Shown here piece by piece: positions 42,519 to 50,592 of a stretch of DNA of 64,000 bases (position 1 is its first letter; every line of letters begins with the position of its first letter). The notes under the pieces were generated by a model. It made no database searches, had not been told where the DNA came from, and was given only the letters and a program-made list of their open reading frames with translations. Both the position numbers and the translations under genes were made by a program. Source of the DNA: an uncultured Anaerofilum sp. (GTDB taxonomy: Bacteria; Bacillota; Clostridia; Oscillospirales; Ruminococcaceae); contig CALWZC010000012.1 in the NCBI GenBank assembly GCA_944385935.1, positions 1 through 64,000 of the forward strand, given 5' to 3'.

Positions 42519-44801
42519 ATGATAAAATGTAGCAAAACAGGAGCCTATTACATAAAAGGCAAATGGGTGTTTGCCGATGGAACAGAGGACACGCAACTGA
42601 CGGGCTTGGGTATGAATCTTGACCAAAAGCAAACTGCCAAAGAAAAGACCATTGCATATTCCATCCTTAAAAAGCACAATCATGGAAAAAATATGCAGCA
42701 GTTGCAACTGAAATTTGATGCAATGGCAAGCCATGATATTACTTTTGTAGGAATCATTCAAACAGCTCGTGCATCAGGTTTGGAAAAATTTCCAATTCCT
42801 TATGTACTTACCAACTGCCACAACAGTTTGTGCGCCGTAGGTGGCACCATCAACGAGGATGACCATGTTTTTGGTCTTTCTGCTGCCAAAAAGTATGGCG
42901 GAATTTATGTGCCTCCCCACATGGCTGTTATCCATCAATATATGCGAGAAATGCAGGCAGGCTGTGGCAAAATGATTCTTGGCTCAGATAGCCACACTCG
43001 CTATGGCGCATTGGGAACTATGGCCATTGGAGAAGGCGGCGGTGAGTTGGTAAAACAGTTGCTTTGCCGTACATATGATATTACCTACCCCGATGTGATT
43101 GCCATTCATCTCACAGGTAAGCCAGCCATTGGCGTTGGCCCACAGGATGTGGCTTTGTCCATTATTGGGGCAGTCTTTGCCAATGGATATGTAAAAAATA
43201 AGGTGATGGAATTTGTGGGAGATGGTATTGCAAATTTGGATATGGAATACCGCAATGGCATTGATGTTATGACCACAGAAACCACTTGCCTTTCTTCCAT
43301 CTGGTGCACAGACGAGAAAACCAAAGAATACCTAAAAATCCACGGCAGAGAGCAGGACTATAGCCCCCTAGAACCACAAGATGGTGCTTATTATGACGGT
43401 GTTATTGAGGTAGACCTCTCTCAAATAAAGCCCATGATTGCATTGCCTATGCACCCCTCCAATGTGTATTCCATTGAGGAGCTGCAAGAGAATCTAGAGG
43501 ATATTCTGTACCGCACCGAAATGCAATGTATGGATTTAACAGGCAAGAATGGACCCAGCCTAAACCTGCGCTCAAAAATTCGAGATGGTGCCTTATGGGT
43601 AGACCAAGGAGTGATTGCCGGTTGTGCTGGTGGTACCTATCCCAATATCAGCGAGGCAGCCCAGATTTTACAAGGGGCAAGCTGTGGAAATGGAGAATTT
43701 GCACTAAGTGTATACCCAGCCAGTCAGCCAGTAATGATGCAGCTAATGAAAAATGGCGATTTGGGTACCTTGATGGCTGCCGGTGCTACAGTACGAACCG
43801 CTTTTTGTGGCCCCTGCTTTGGTGCTGGGGATGTTCCTGCCAATGGTGCTTTGAGTATTCGCCATACAACACGCAACTTCCCCAGCCGTGAAGGTTCTAA
43901 ACCTGCCGTGGGACAGTTGGCAGGAGTGGCTCTCATGGATGCTCGCAGTATTGCAGCAACCAGCAAAAATGGCGGTCGTTTGACAGCAGCCACCCAACTG
44001 GAGGATTACACTCCCTCTACACCAGCCTACCACTTTGATAGTTCCAGCTATCAGAGCCGTATCTATATGGGATATGGTCACCCAGATGCAAATACAGAGT
44101 TGAAATTCGGCCCCAATATCAAAGATTGGCCTGCACAAGTTCCCATGGCAGACCACCTTTTGATGAAGATTTCCAGCTTTATCACAGACCCTGTAACCAC
44201 TACTGACGAGTTAATTCCCTCTGGTGAAACCAGCTCTTACCGTTCCAATCCTTTGGGTTTGGCAGAGTTTACCTTGAGCAGAAAAGACCCCAAATATGTG
44301 GCACGGGCAAAGGCTGTGCAGCAGTTGGAGCTGCAACGGCGGAAAGGGGATACTACCCAACTGGATGACCAGTTAAAAGCCATCCATACCATTGCAGGCT
44401 GTGAGCAAGTGCAATGGGAGTCCATCAATTTGGTATCCTCTATCTATGCAGTAAAACCGGGAGATGGTTCTGCCCGTGAGCAGGCTGCAAGCTGCCAAAG
44501 GGTGCTGGGGGCTGGTGCCAATATTGCAAAGGAATATGCAACAAAGCGGTATCGTTCTAATCTGATTAACTGGGGTATGGTGCCCTTCCAGATAGATGAA
44601 CCTTCCTTTGGGCTGAATGATAGTATTTTTGTGCCTAATATCAAACAGGCATTGGAAAAGGATTTTTTGCAATCCATTCCAGCTTATGTACTAAAAGAAG
44701 ATGGTTGCCATGCAATTTCTTTGCACATTGCCCCCCTGACTGTGGACGAAAGGCAAATCTTGCTGGATGGCTGTTTAATCAACTACTATAAAAATCACTA
44801 A
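42519..44801 (+). CDS. aconitase-superfamily hydratase (YbhJ type)
   Basis: A 760-residue protein of the aconitase superfamily, closest in pattern to E. coli YbhJ rather than to AcnA/AcnB. The three iron-sulfur ligands are C369 (AGCAGG), C430 and C433 (FCGPCFG). The [20 protein letters not shown] motif contains the substrate-binding Ser/Asp/His. The C-terminal swivel domain begins around residue 600. It should catalyse dehydration/hydration of an unknown hydroxyacid. There are no TCA or leucine genes nearby to suggest the substrate. The ribosome site AGAGGGG precedes the ATG. Confidence 0.88.
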   Translation: MIKCSKTGAYYIKGKWVFADGTEDTQLTGLGMNLDQKQTAKEKTIAYSILKKHNHGKNMQQLQLKFDAMASHDITFVGIIQTARASGLEKFPIPYVLTNCHNSLCAVGGTINEDDHVFGLSAAKKYGGIYVPPHMAVIHQYMREMQAGCGKMILGSDSHTRYGALGTMAIGEGGGELVKQLLCRTYDITYPDVIAIHLTGKPAIGVGPQDVALSIIGAVFANGYVKNKVMEFVGDGIANLDMEYRNGIDVMTTETTCLSSIWCTDEKTKEYLKIHGREQDYSPLEPQDGAYYDGVIEVDLSQIKPMIALPMHPSNVYSIEELQENLEDILYRTEMQCMDLTGKNGPSLNLRSKIRDGALWVDQGVIAGCAGGTYPNISEAAQILQGASCGNGEFALSVYPASQPVMMQLMKNGDLGTLMAAGATVRTAFCGPCFGAGDVPANGALSIRHTTRNFPSREGSKPAVGQLAGVALMDARSIAATSKNGGRLTAATQLEDYTPSTPAYHFDSSSYQSRIYMGYGHPDANTELKFGPNIKDWPAQVPMADHLLMKISSFITDPVTTTDELIPSGETSSYRSNPLGLAEFTLSRKDPKYVARAKAVQQLELQRRKGDTTQLDDQLKAIHTIAGCEQVQWESINLVSSIYAVKPGDGSAREQAASCQRVLGAGANIAKEYATKRYRSNLINWGMVPFQIDEPSFGLNDSIFVPNIKQALEKDFLQSIPAYVLKEDGCHAISLHIAPLTVDERQILLDGCLINYYKNH

Positions 44802-44822
44802 TTTCTAAAATTTTGTGGGCAG

Positions 44823-44852
44823 TTGCTCATAGTCCCTGTTTTCTGCTACAAT
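44823..44852 (+). promoter_or_regulatory. sigma-A promoter of the BaiN-type gene
   Basis: TTGCTC, 18 bp and TACAAT. The -10 overlaps an in-frame ATG at 44851, which therefore cannot be the translation start. Confidence 0.6.
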
Positions 44853-44895
44853 GGGAAGTATAGACTTTTCAGCAGGAAACGGGGACTTGATTTTT

Positions 44896-46128
44896 ATGCA
44901 AAAAACTATACAAACCATTGCTGTGGTAGGTGGTGGAGCCTCTGGGCTGGCAGCCGCTATTTCGGCAGCCCAATATTCTGGGGAAGATACCAGAATTGTT
45001 GTATTGGAACGATTGGACAGAGTAGGAAAAAAACTGTTGGCAACAGGCAACGGAAGATGTAATCTGGAAAATATTGCCGCAGAAAAACCATCTTATTATT
45101 TCACCCAAAACACCAAAGCATTGAGCAATATGCTACAACAAATTTCGGTGCAAGATGTTCTGCAATTTTTTAAAGGCTGTGGATTGTTATATCGGCAAGA
45201 AGAGGAAGGCAGAATTTATCCCTCTTGCAATCAGGCAGCAGTGGTTTTGGATTTGCTGCGAATAAACGCACAAGCAAAAGGGGTAGAGGAGTGGTGTAAC
45301 TGGGAAGTAGACAAGATTCATCCCCAAAAGAAGGGCTTTTTGCTACTTTCGTCTGAAGGAGAATCCCTTTTTGTCCAAAAGATTATTTTAGCCTGTGGTG
45401 GAATGGCAGCCCCCAAACTAGGCGGTTCTCAAAAGGGTTATGAATTAGCAAAAGCATTGGGACACACAGTGTTACCTGTTTATCCCTGCTTAACAGGTCT
45501 TTGTTGCAAAGGAGAGCAGTTTGCTACACTCAAAGGTGTTCGGGCGGAATGTGGTGTCAGCCTATGGCAGGGAAAAAAGCAGATTGTTTCCTTGGAAGGA
45601 GAGGTGCAATTCAATGAGTATGGAGTATCCGGCTACCCCATTATGCAATTTTCTGGACATTGGAACCCAAAAGCAAAAATGGAATTGTGTTTTGATTTAG
45701 TACCGCAATTACAGCAACATCAACTGGAAAGTATCTTGCATCAGCGGAGAAAAAACAAAATGTTTGGGCAAGAAAGCTTTTTGTTGGGGCTTGTTCATAA
45801 AAAATTGGCAACCTACCACCTGCGCCACCAAAAAATAAATTGGGCCAGCCCAACCCCACAAGAGGTATCAGAACTGGCCCAAAGGCTAAAATATTGGGTA
45901 TTGCCCATCAATGGAACCCCCGGATGGGATACAGCGCAGGTTACAGGGGGAGGAGTGCCCTTGCAAGAGGTACAACCACACAGTTTTGGCTCTGTGATTC
46001 ACAAGGGGTTGTACATCACAGGAGAATTGCTAGATGTAGCAGGGCAGTGTGGGGGATTCAATTTACACTGGGCATTTAGCAGTGGAATCCTTGCGGGCAG
46101 AGATGCAGCTCAATCATTACAGAAATAA
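44896..46128 (+). CDS. BaiN/HI0933-family FAD-dependent oxidoreductase
   Basis: A 410-residue flavoprotein. The N-terminal FAD fold has VVGGGASGLAAAISAA, VVLERLDRVGKKLLATGNGRCNL (shown as family motif) and the late GLYITGELLDVAGQCGGFNL segment that binds FAD. Members include BaiN, proposed in bile acid dehydroxylation, and HI0933, of unknown substrate. Here the neighbours do not suggest bile acid metabolism. The start at 44896 is chosen because the promoter -10 overlaps the upstream ATG; the ribosome site GGGGAC is modest. Confident on family, not on substrate. Confidence 0.88.
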   Translation: MQKTIQTIAVVGGGASGLAAAISAAQYSGEDTRIVVLERLDRVGKKLLATGNGRCNLENIAAEKPSYYFTQNTKALSNMLQQISVQDVLQFFKGCGLLYRQEEEGRIYPSCNQAAVVLDLLRINAQAKGVEEWCNWEVDKIHPQKKGFLLLSSEGESLFVQKIILACGGMAAPKLGGSQKGYELAKALGHTVLPVYPCLTGLCCKGEQFATLKGVRAECGVSLWQGKKQIVSLEGEVQFNEYGVSGYPIMQFSGHWNPKAKMELCFDLVPQLQQHQLESILHQRRKNKMFGQESFLLGLVHKKLATYHLRHQKINWASPTPQEVSELAQRLKYWVLPINGTPGWDTAQVTGGGVPLQEVQPHSFGSVIHKGLYITGELLDVAGQCGGFNLHWAFSSGILAGRDAAQSLQK

Positions 46129-46137
46129 ATCATACGT

Positions 46138-46884
46138 CTAAGAATTATCGCGAGCGGCAGAATTACAAGAATTCTGCCCTTTTCTTTTGCCCCATTGCCC
46201 ACAAAATCCATTTGTCTGTCCAGAAAGAGCTTCCATCAAACTATGAATTTCTGCCATGGTCATTTGCGCCACTTGCTCAGGGGTAATGGTAGGGTCGATG
46301 GATTGTAGTTGCAAAAAAGCCCGATATTTTCCATAAGAAAGACCAAGAGAATGGGCCTCTGCAACCTCGTTTTTGCTGGCAAGATAGCAATAGGCATTTT
46401 GATGATTGGCAGTACAAGACTGCAAAACGCCTAATATTTGTTGGTCTTTTTGGTGATTATCCCCAATGACACCAATGGAAACAACAGAATCTTCCTGTAG
46501 GTATTGTTCCATTTCTCCACTAGACAAAAGTTGTTCTACTGCTTGTGTGTAGTGGAGAAATTGAATTTCCGCAGAATTTGCCAACTGTTCTCCATCCTCA
46601 TGGTATCCCTTTACAGAAATTACCTGTTCCAGTTGGTTTACTGTTAATTCCAAGGAAGGGTTCACATCAATACAAATCACCGCCATAGGCATAAAGTAGA
46701 GGAAATAGCCTCCAGCCAACACAAACAACAGCATAGCACAAGCAACCACTGGACGGAGAAGGATTGTTCTTCTCCTAGAAACAACAGAGTGATGCATTTT
46801 TTTTGCAACACGGTGATAGGTTTGGGATTTTAATGACTTTTCTGCTTTTATCTCTGCAAAGGCTTGTTTGATTTTATTCTCCAT
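46138..46884 (-). CDS. RsgI-like membrane anti-sigma factor
   Basis: A 248-residue protein with a cytoplasmic N-terminus of about 43 residues, one transmembrane helix (PVVACAMLLFVLAGGYFLYF, residues 46-65) and an extracytoplasmic domain beginning AVICIDVNPSLELTVN, the RsgI N-terminal hallmark. It presumably binds and restrains the sigma factor encoded just upstream, with which it overlaps by 11 bases. Unlike RsgI of cellulolytic clostridia it has no carbohydrate-binding module; the outside domain is short and Cys-containing. The 3' end contains a hairpin that terminates the convergent transcript. Confidence 0.85.
   Translation of the reverse strand: MENKIKQAFAEIKAEKSLKSQTYHRVAKKMHHSVVSRRRTILLRPVVACAMLLFVLAGGYFLYFMPMAVICIDVNPSLELTVNQLEQVISVKGYHEDGEQLANSAEIQFLHYTQAVEQLLSSGEMEQYLQEDSVVSIGVIGDNHQKDQQILGVLQSCTANHQNAYCYLASKNEVAEAHSLGLSYGKYRAFLQLQSIDPTITPEQVAQMTMAEIHSLMEALSGQTNGFCGQWGKRKGQNSCNSAARDNS
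46156..46189 (+). terminator. terminator of the BaiN-type gene, inside the anti-sigma gene
   Basis: Stem GGCAGAATT/AATTCTGCC with a 5-base loop and CTTTTCTTTT. It lies in the last codons of the convergent gene. Confidence 0.7.
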
Positions 46885-47359
46885 AAAAATCCCCTCCCAG
46901 CTTTTCCTTTAGCATTCCTTTAGAACGTCTTAGCAATGTATAAATTGTGTTCAAATTTTTCCCCAATAGCTGGCTGATTTGGGGGGCAGTATAGCCTTCA
47001 TAATAGTGTAGATATACCACTTGACGGTACTTTGTAGGCAAAGAAAGCACTGCTTGCAGTACATCTTGATAATCCTCAGAAATAGGAGCTGCAAGCTGCA
47101 ATGCCTCATCAATGGACACTGTACGACTGTGAAAAAAGCTTTTTAGCAAATCTTTACAAGCATTGATTGTTACTCGAATTATCCACGCCTTTTCGTGTTC
47201 AGGTGTTTCAAAGACAACAGGAGAAAGGACATATTTCATGAACACCGTCTGAAATATGTCCTCTGTATCAGCATAGTTTTTTAGATGAATCATACAAAGC
47301 CGGCGAACAGTATCAGAATGTTGTTCTATGGCTTGGTTTAATTCCTCTTCACTGCGCAT
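46874..47359 (-). CDS. ECF-like RNA polymerase sigma factor
   Basis: A 161-residue sigma-70 family protein. Region 2 is at about residues 12-70 (RRLCMIHLKNYADTEDIFQT, KAWIIRVTINACKDLL) and region 4 at about 105-155 (LPTKYRQVVYLHYYEGYTAP, QISQLLGKNLNTIYTLLRRS). It is the middle gene of a three-gene operon, between a secreted repeat protein (15-base gap) and an RsgI-like anti-sigma gene (11-base overlap). A candidate promoter of its own class is at 47831-47859. Confidence 0.92.
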   Translation of the reverse strand: MRSEEELNQAIEQHSDTVRRLCMIHLKNYADTEDIFQTVFMKYVLSPVVFETPEHEKAWIIRVTINACKDLLKSFFHSRTVSIDEALQLAAPISEDYQDVLQAVLSLPTKYRQVVYLHYYEGYTAPQISQLLGKNLNTIYTLLRRSKGMLKEKLGGDFYGE

Positions 47360-47374
47360 ACTCCACAGTTCCCC

Positions 47375-47773
47375 TTACTGGTTGATGTTTCTTCCACAAC
47401 GTCCCTGACCTGCACCTCTGCCACATCCACTACCCATATTGTCACAGACCCCGTCTCCATTGGAGTCCACAAAATTTTGGCGGTTTCCTTGTCCATTACC
47501 TCTGCTAGTATTGCCAGAAGCAAAGTTGTCACAAATACCATCGTCGTTGTTGTCTACAAAATTTTGCCCTGCTGCTTGTGAAGTGCCGGAAGAAAAGTTG
47601 TCACAAAGGCCATCTTCATTCTGGTCTACAAAGTTTTGAGCAACAACGGGTTGCACATCTGTGTTCTGTGTGTTGGTGCTGGTAGCTTGTACATTACCCT
47701 GTGCAAGTACCATGCTACCCGCAGATAACAAAACAACACTAGTGGTCGCAATTCCTAAAAATAATTTTTTCAT
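47375..47773 (-). CDS. secreted protein with three calcium-loop repeats
   Basis: A 132-residue exported protein with a signal peptide (MKKLFLGIATTSVVLLSAG, cleavage near VLAQG). The mature part contains three copies of a motif FVDxNxDGxCDN (FVDQNEDGLCDNF, FVDNNDDGICDNF, FVDSNGDGVCDNM) spaced by about 29 residues, with D-x-N-x-D-G as in EF-hand or dockerin calcium loops and a Cys at the same place in each. The tail is Gly/Arg/Cys-rich. It is the first gene of the sigma/anti-sigma operon. The ATG at 47773 has a better-spaced GGAGG than the one at 47779. Function unknown; it may be the stimulus-sensing or effector component. Confidence 0.75.
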   Translation of the reverse strand: MKKLFLGIATTSVVLLSAGSMVLAQGNVQATSTNTQNTDVQPVVAQNFVDQNEDGLCDNFSSGTSQAAGQNFVDNNDDGICDNFASGNTSRGNGQGNRQNFVDSNGDGVCDNMGSGCGRGAGQGRCGRNINQ

Positions 47774-47830
47774 AGCCATTATCCTCCAGTGTATGAAAAG
47801 TATTTGTGCTTTTTTAGCACTTTCACTATG

Positions 47831-47859
47831 AATACGACTGGCTCAAGAAAATCCGTTCA
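47831..47859 (-). promoter_or_regulatory. candidate ECF-type promoter of the calcium-repeat/sigma operon
   Basis: Minus-strand TGAACG, 17 bp and CGTATT, about 58 bases before the first gene. Its layout matches the promoter candidate at 2276-2304. Confidence 0.5.
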
Positions 47860-47917
47860 AAAATTTTTTCAGGTTTTACAAAAATTTTCATAGAAATAGA
47901 AAAAGACTGCAAACCTT

Positions 47918-48256
47918 TTAAAAGGGTGCTTGTTCCTCAGAAGGTTCTTCTGAGGAAGGAGAATAGGGCACTTGGTCTAAAATTGTCAAAGGCTTTTCAA
48001 TGTCATCCATGTTACATTTGCCGAATTCTTGTTCCAGCCATTGCCAAGCCTGCTGCAATCCTTCTTCTGTCAAAGGGAAATTGGTTTCGGTTTTGTCTTT
48101 GGTTTTCTGGTAACAGTAAACGCCCATCCAATGACTAACAAGCAGACTATCTTTTTCAGGAAAAATACGATAGTTAAAATTCCCAATATTGCCCGAAGTG
48201 TGATTCTTCACCTTATACCAGTGAAAGGGCATTTTTTCTGGCTGAAACTGTAGCAT
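47918..48256 (-). CDS. small hypothetical protein
   Basis: A 112-residue acidic soluble protein with MPFHWYKVKNHTSGNIGNFN, SHWMGVYCYQKTKDKTETNF and a Glu/Ser/Pro-rich tail. AAAGGAGC precedes the ATG. I recognise no family. It follows the deformylase gene by 28 bases and may be in the same transcript. Confidence 0.6.
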   Translation of the reverse strand: MLQFQPEKMPFHWYKVKNHTSGNIGNFNYRIFPEKDSLLVSHWMGVYCYQKTKDKTETNFPLTEEGLQQAWQWLEQEFGKCNMDDIEKPLTILDQVPYSPSSEEPSEEQAPF

Positions 48257-48283
48257 ATCAGTAGCTCCTTTTTGATAGTGGGG

Positions 48284-48694
48284 TTAAATTAAAACCCCAT
48301 TGCAGTGGTCAATTTCATGTTGGATAATTTGTGCTGAAAATCCTCGAAAGGTCTTAAAGCGCAATTGAAAATCTGTTGTGAAATACAGTACCTTAATGTA
48401 CCGAAACCGTTTTGTCTTGCGAACACCCTCCAGCGAAAGGCAAGCTTCCTCTGTAAAATAAGGTTGACTCCATTTTACAATTTTGGGGTTAAGCATAACC
48501 AAAAATTTCCCCTCATCCTCAATGGCAATGATTCGCTTGGACACACCAATCATATTAGCAGCAAGTCCCACACAACGGTCGGTATTTTCTAGCAGGGTAT
48601 CCAGCAAATCTTGTGCTGTTTGTAAATCTTCTTCCGTAGCAGGAGTGGAGGGAATCTGCAAAAACGATTCATCTTTTACGATTTCTTTTACCAT
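48284..48694 (-). CDS. def: peptide deformylase family protein, variant motif 1
   Basis: A 136-residue protein of the deformylase fold. Motif 1 reads CVGLAANMIG where the enzyme normally has GxGLAAxQ, so the catalytic Gln is Met here. Motif 2 is EACLSLEG (normally EGCLS) with the metal Cys kept, and motif 3 is QHEIDHCNG with both metal His residues and the catalytic Glu. Deformylase removes the formyl group from new proteins; this copy may be a secondary or specialised one. ATG 48694 has AAAGGAAC upstream; the longer frame to 48724 is unlikely. Confidence 0.82.
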   Translation of the reverse strand: MVKEIVKDESFLQIPSTPATEEDLQTAQDLLDTLLENTDRCVGLAANMIGVSKRIIAIEDEGKFLVMLNPKIVKWSQPYFTEEACLSLEGVRKTKRFRYIKVLYFTTDFQLRFKTFRGFSAQIIQHEIDHCNGVLI

Positions 48695-48736
48695 GAATTT
48701 GTTCCTTTCTTTGTGAAAATGCAAAAGATAAAAGTA

Positions 48737-49087
48737 TTACAACAGTTTTTCCCATTCTTCTGCCTTAAAGCCGGGGAACACTCCTTTTTCTGTCACAAGG
48801 ATAGGCCGTTTTACTAGCATACCATCTGTTGCCAATAGTGCAAAAAATTCTTCATCAGGCAGACCGGGCAGCTTTTCTTTCAGGTTCATTTGTCGATATA
48901 GTTGACCGCTGGTATTCACAAACTTTTGGCGAGGAAGCCCACTCGTCTGGCACCACTCAGCCAATTCCTGTGCTGTGGGATTTTGTTCTTTGATAGCTCT
49001 GCTTTCAAAGGGAACTCCTTGCTCCTCCAACCAAACCTTTGCTTTTTTGCAGGTGCTGCATTTTTCATAACAAATAAAAGTGTTCAT
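48737..49087 (-). CDS. ArsC/Spx family thioredoxin-fold protein
   Basis: A 116-residue protein starting MNTFICYEKCSTCKKAKVWL, with a CxxC pair as in Spx and glutaredoxin-linked ArsC-like proteins. LVKRPILVTEKGVFPGFKAEEW is the conserved C-terminal loop. It may act as a regulator of RNA polymerase (Spx-like) or a thiol reductase; the CSTC motif alone does not decide. The in-frame ATG at 49111 lacks a good ribosome site, and MNTFICY matches the family start. Confidence 0.85.
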   Translation of the reverse strand: MNTFICYEKCSTCKKAKVWLEEQGVPFESRAIKEQNPTAQELAEWCQTSGLPRQKFVNTSGQLYRQMNLKEKLPGLPDEEFFALLATDGMLVKRPILVTEKGVFPGFKAEEWEKLL

Positions 49088-49136
49088 CTTGTCCCATTCC
49101 TTTCCCATCATTCAGATAAAATCTATTTGGCCCTTG

Positions 49137-49165
49137 TTGATTCACCAAAAGCCTTGTGGCATAAT
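49137..49165 (+). promoter_or_regulatory. sigma-A promoter of trmO
   Basis: TTGATT, 17 bp and CATAAT, about 54 bases before ATG 49219. Confidence 0.6.
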
Positions 49166-49218
49166 AAAACAAAGGTCATTCAACAAAAGATAACTATTTT
49201 CATCCTACAGGAGTTTAT

Positions 49219-49920
49219 ATGGAATTGTCAATCCCTATTAAAATTATTGCAACCATTCATACCGATTTTCCAGATAAATTTGGTATTCCTCGCCAAAGCG
49301 GAATTGCTGATAAATTACAGGGAACCATTGTTTTTCAGCCAGAATATCGCAATCCCGATGCTTTGCGTGGCTTGGAAGATTTTTCCCATATCTGGTTGCT
49401 TTGGCATTTTTCAGAAGTACCAGCGGACAAGAACTGGTCTGCTACTGTTCGTCCCCCTCGTTTAGGTGGGAACACTCGTATGGGTGTATTTGCTACCCGT
49501 TCTCCCTTCCGTCCAAATCCTATTGGGCTTTCCTGTGTCAAAATTCAGTCTATTGAGCAACATCCCTCTTTGGGGCCTGTTATCCATGTGCAGGGAGCAG
49601 ATTTGATGGATGGTACCCCTATTTTGGATATAAAACCCTATCTGCCCCATGCCGATTGTCACCCAGAGGCCGCAAGCGGTTTTGCAGGGCAGGTAGAGCA
49701 GTATTCTTTGCAGGTGGAAATTCCGCCCCATCTGCTAGACAAAATCCCAGATGATAAGCGGCCGGCACTGATTCAAGTCCTTGCCCATGACCCACGTCCT
49801 TCCTATCACAACGACCGCAGTCGTGTATATGGAATGAATTTTGCTAATTTTGAGGTGCATTTTACCGTGACAGGGGAGAATCTACAGGTGTGTGATATAT
49901 CCTTTTTGAAAGAAAAATAA
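49219..49920 (+). CDS. trmO: tRNA t6A37 N6-methyltransferase TrmO
   Basis: A 233-residue SAM-dependent methyltransferase of the TrmO/TsaA/VirR family, which adds a methyl group to N6-threonylcarbamoyladenosine at position 37 of tRNA-Thr. Signature segments are LEDFSHIWLLWHFSEV, VRPPRLGGNTRMGVFATRSP, FRPNPIGLSCVKI and LDIKPYLPHADCHPEA. It is the first gene of a rightward block; the next gene starts 33 bases later with no clear terminator, so it may be co-transcribed with the Hsp70 cluster. Confidence 0.92.
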   Translation: MELSIPIKIIATIHTDFPDKFGIPRQSGIADKLQGTIVFQPEYRNPDALRGLEDFSHIWLLWHFSEVPADKNWSATVRPPRLGGNTRMGVFATRSPFRPNPIGLSCVKIQSIEQHPSLGPVIHVQGADLMDGTPILDIKPYLPHADCHPEAASGFAGQVEQYSLQVEIPPHLLDKIPDDKRPALIQVLAHDPRPSYHNDRSRVYGMNFANFEVHFTVTGENLQVCDISFLKEK

Positions 49921-49953
49921 ATCTATTTTGTGGGAGAGTAAGAAAAAACGGAT

Positions 49954-50556
49954 ATGAAGAAGGAAAAGACATACAATACAACAGCCAAAAAAGTGGGAAT
50001 TTTAACAGATTTTTATTTGTTTGAAACAAAACGTATTCTGCTTGGTGGTATGGGGATAGCTTTGTGTATGTTGTACCTTTTTATCTATGCAAAATTGCCC
50101 ATGACCATTTGGCTAATTCCCATAGCAGTGGTGCTGTTTGCCATGTTAAAAATGCTGTTTGTTGGCTCGCTGCAATTTCGGCGCAGAGTAGACCATATGG
50201 GAGAATTTTATCAACAAAGAATGCAGGAGGACTTTCGTAAACCACATACAGTTTGCAAATTGTTTTCTGGATGGGTACATTTACTCCCAGATTGTCTTGT
50301 TTGCCATCGTCGTGGAATATTGACCTTGATTGTGTTGGAAGATGTTATCCAAATGCAAAATATCCAATACAGTGCCCCAAAAAAGATGGCTCGAAGCCTA
50401 ATTCTATATACAGATACAAATAAGTACGAACTAGAATTTGCTGGTTTTCATCAAAAAGAAATCAAAGTTGTTATGGAATGGATTGAGAAACAAAACCCAA
50501 ATGTAGAAATACTAGGCGATGCAAATACTGCTAAAAAAGAAGCAACAGAAGAATAA
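49954..50556 (+). CDS. small membrane protein of the Hsp70 cluster
   Basis: A 200-residue protein with two adjacent hydrophobic helices (residues 30-47, LLGGMGIALCMLYLFIYA, and 52-70, WLIPIAVVLFAMLKMLFVG) and a cytoplasmic domain of about 130 residues. That domain has beta-strand character (RGILTLIVLEDVIQMQNIQY, SLILYTDTNKYELEFAG) reminiscent of a PH-like or DUF6709-type fold, but I do not recognise it. It lies 36 bases before the Hsp70 gene in the same direction, so it could recruit the chaperone pair to the membrane. That link is inference. Confidence 0.7.
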   Translation: MKKEKTYNTTAKKVGILTDFYLFETKRILLGGMGIALCMLYLFIYAKLPMTIWLIPIAVVLFAMLKMLFVGSLQFRRRVDHMGEFYQQRMQEDFRKPHTVCKLFSGWVHLLPDCLVCHRRGILTLIVLEDVIQMQNIQYSAPKKMARSLILYTDTNKYELEFAGFHQKEIKVVMEWIEKQNPNVEILGDANTAKKEATEE

Positions 50557-50592
50557 TTTATAAATTTACATACAAAGAAGGAAGTGGCAAAT

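Noticed and set aside
44851-44895. ATG at 44851 as start of the BaiN-type gene
   Set aside because: The ATG is part of a TACAAT -10 with TTGCTC 18 bp upstream, so it would not be in the transcript; the FAD fold begins normally from 44896.
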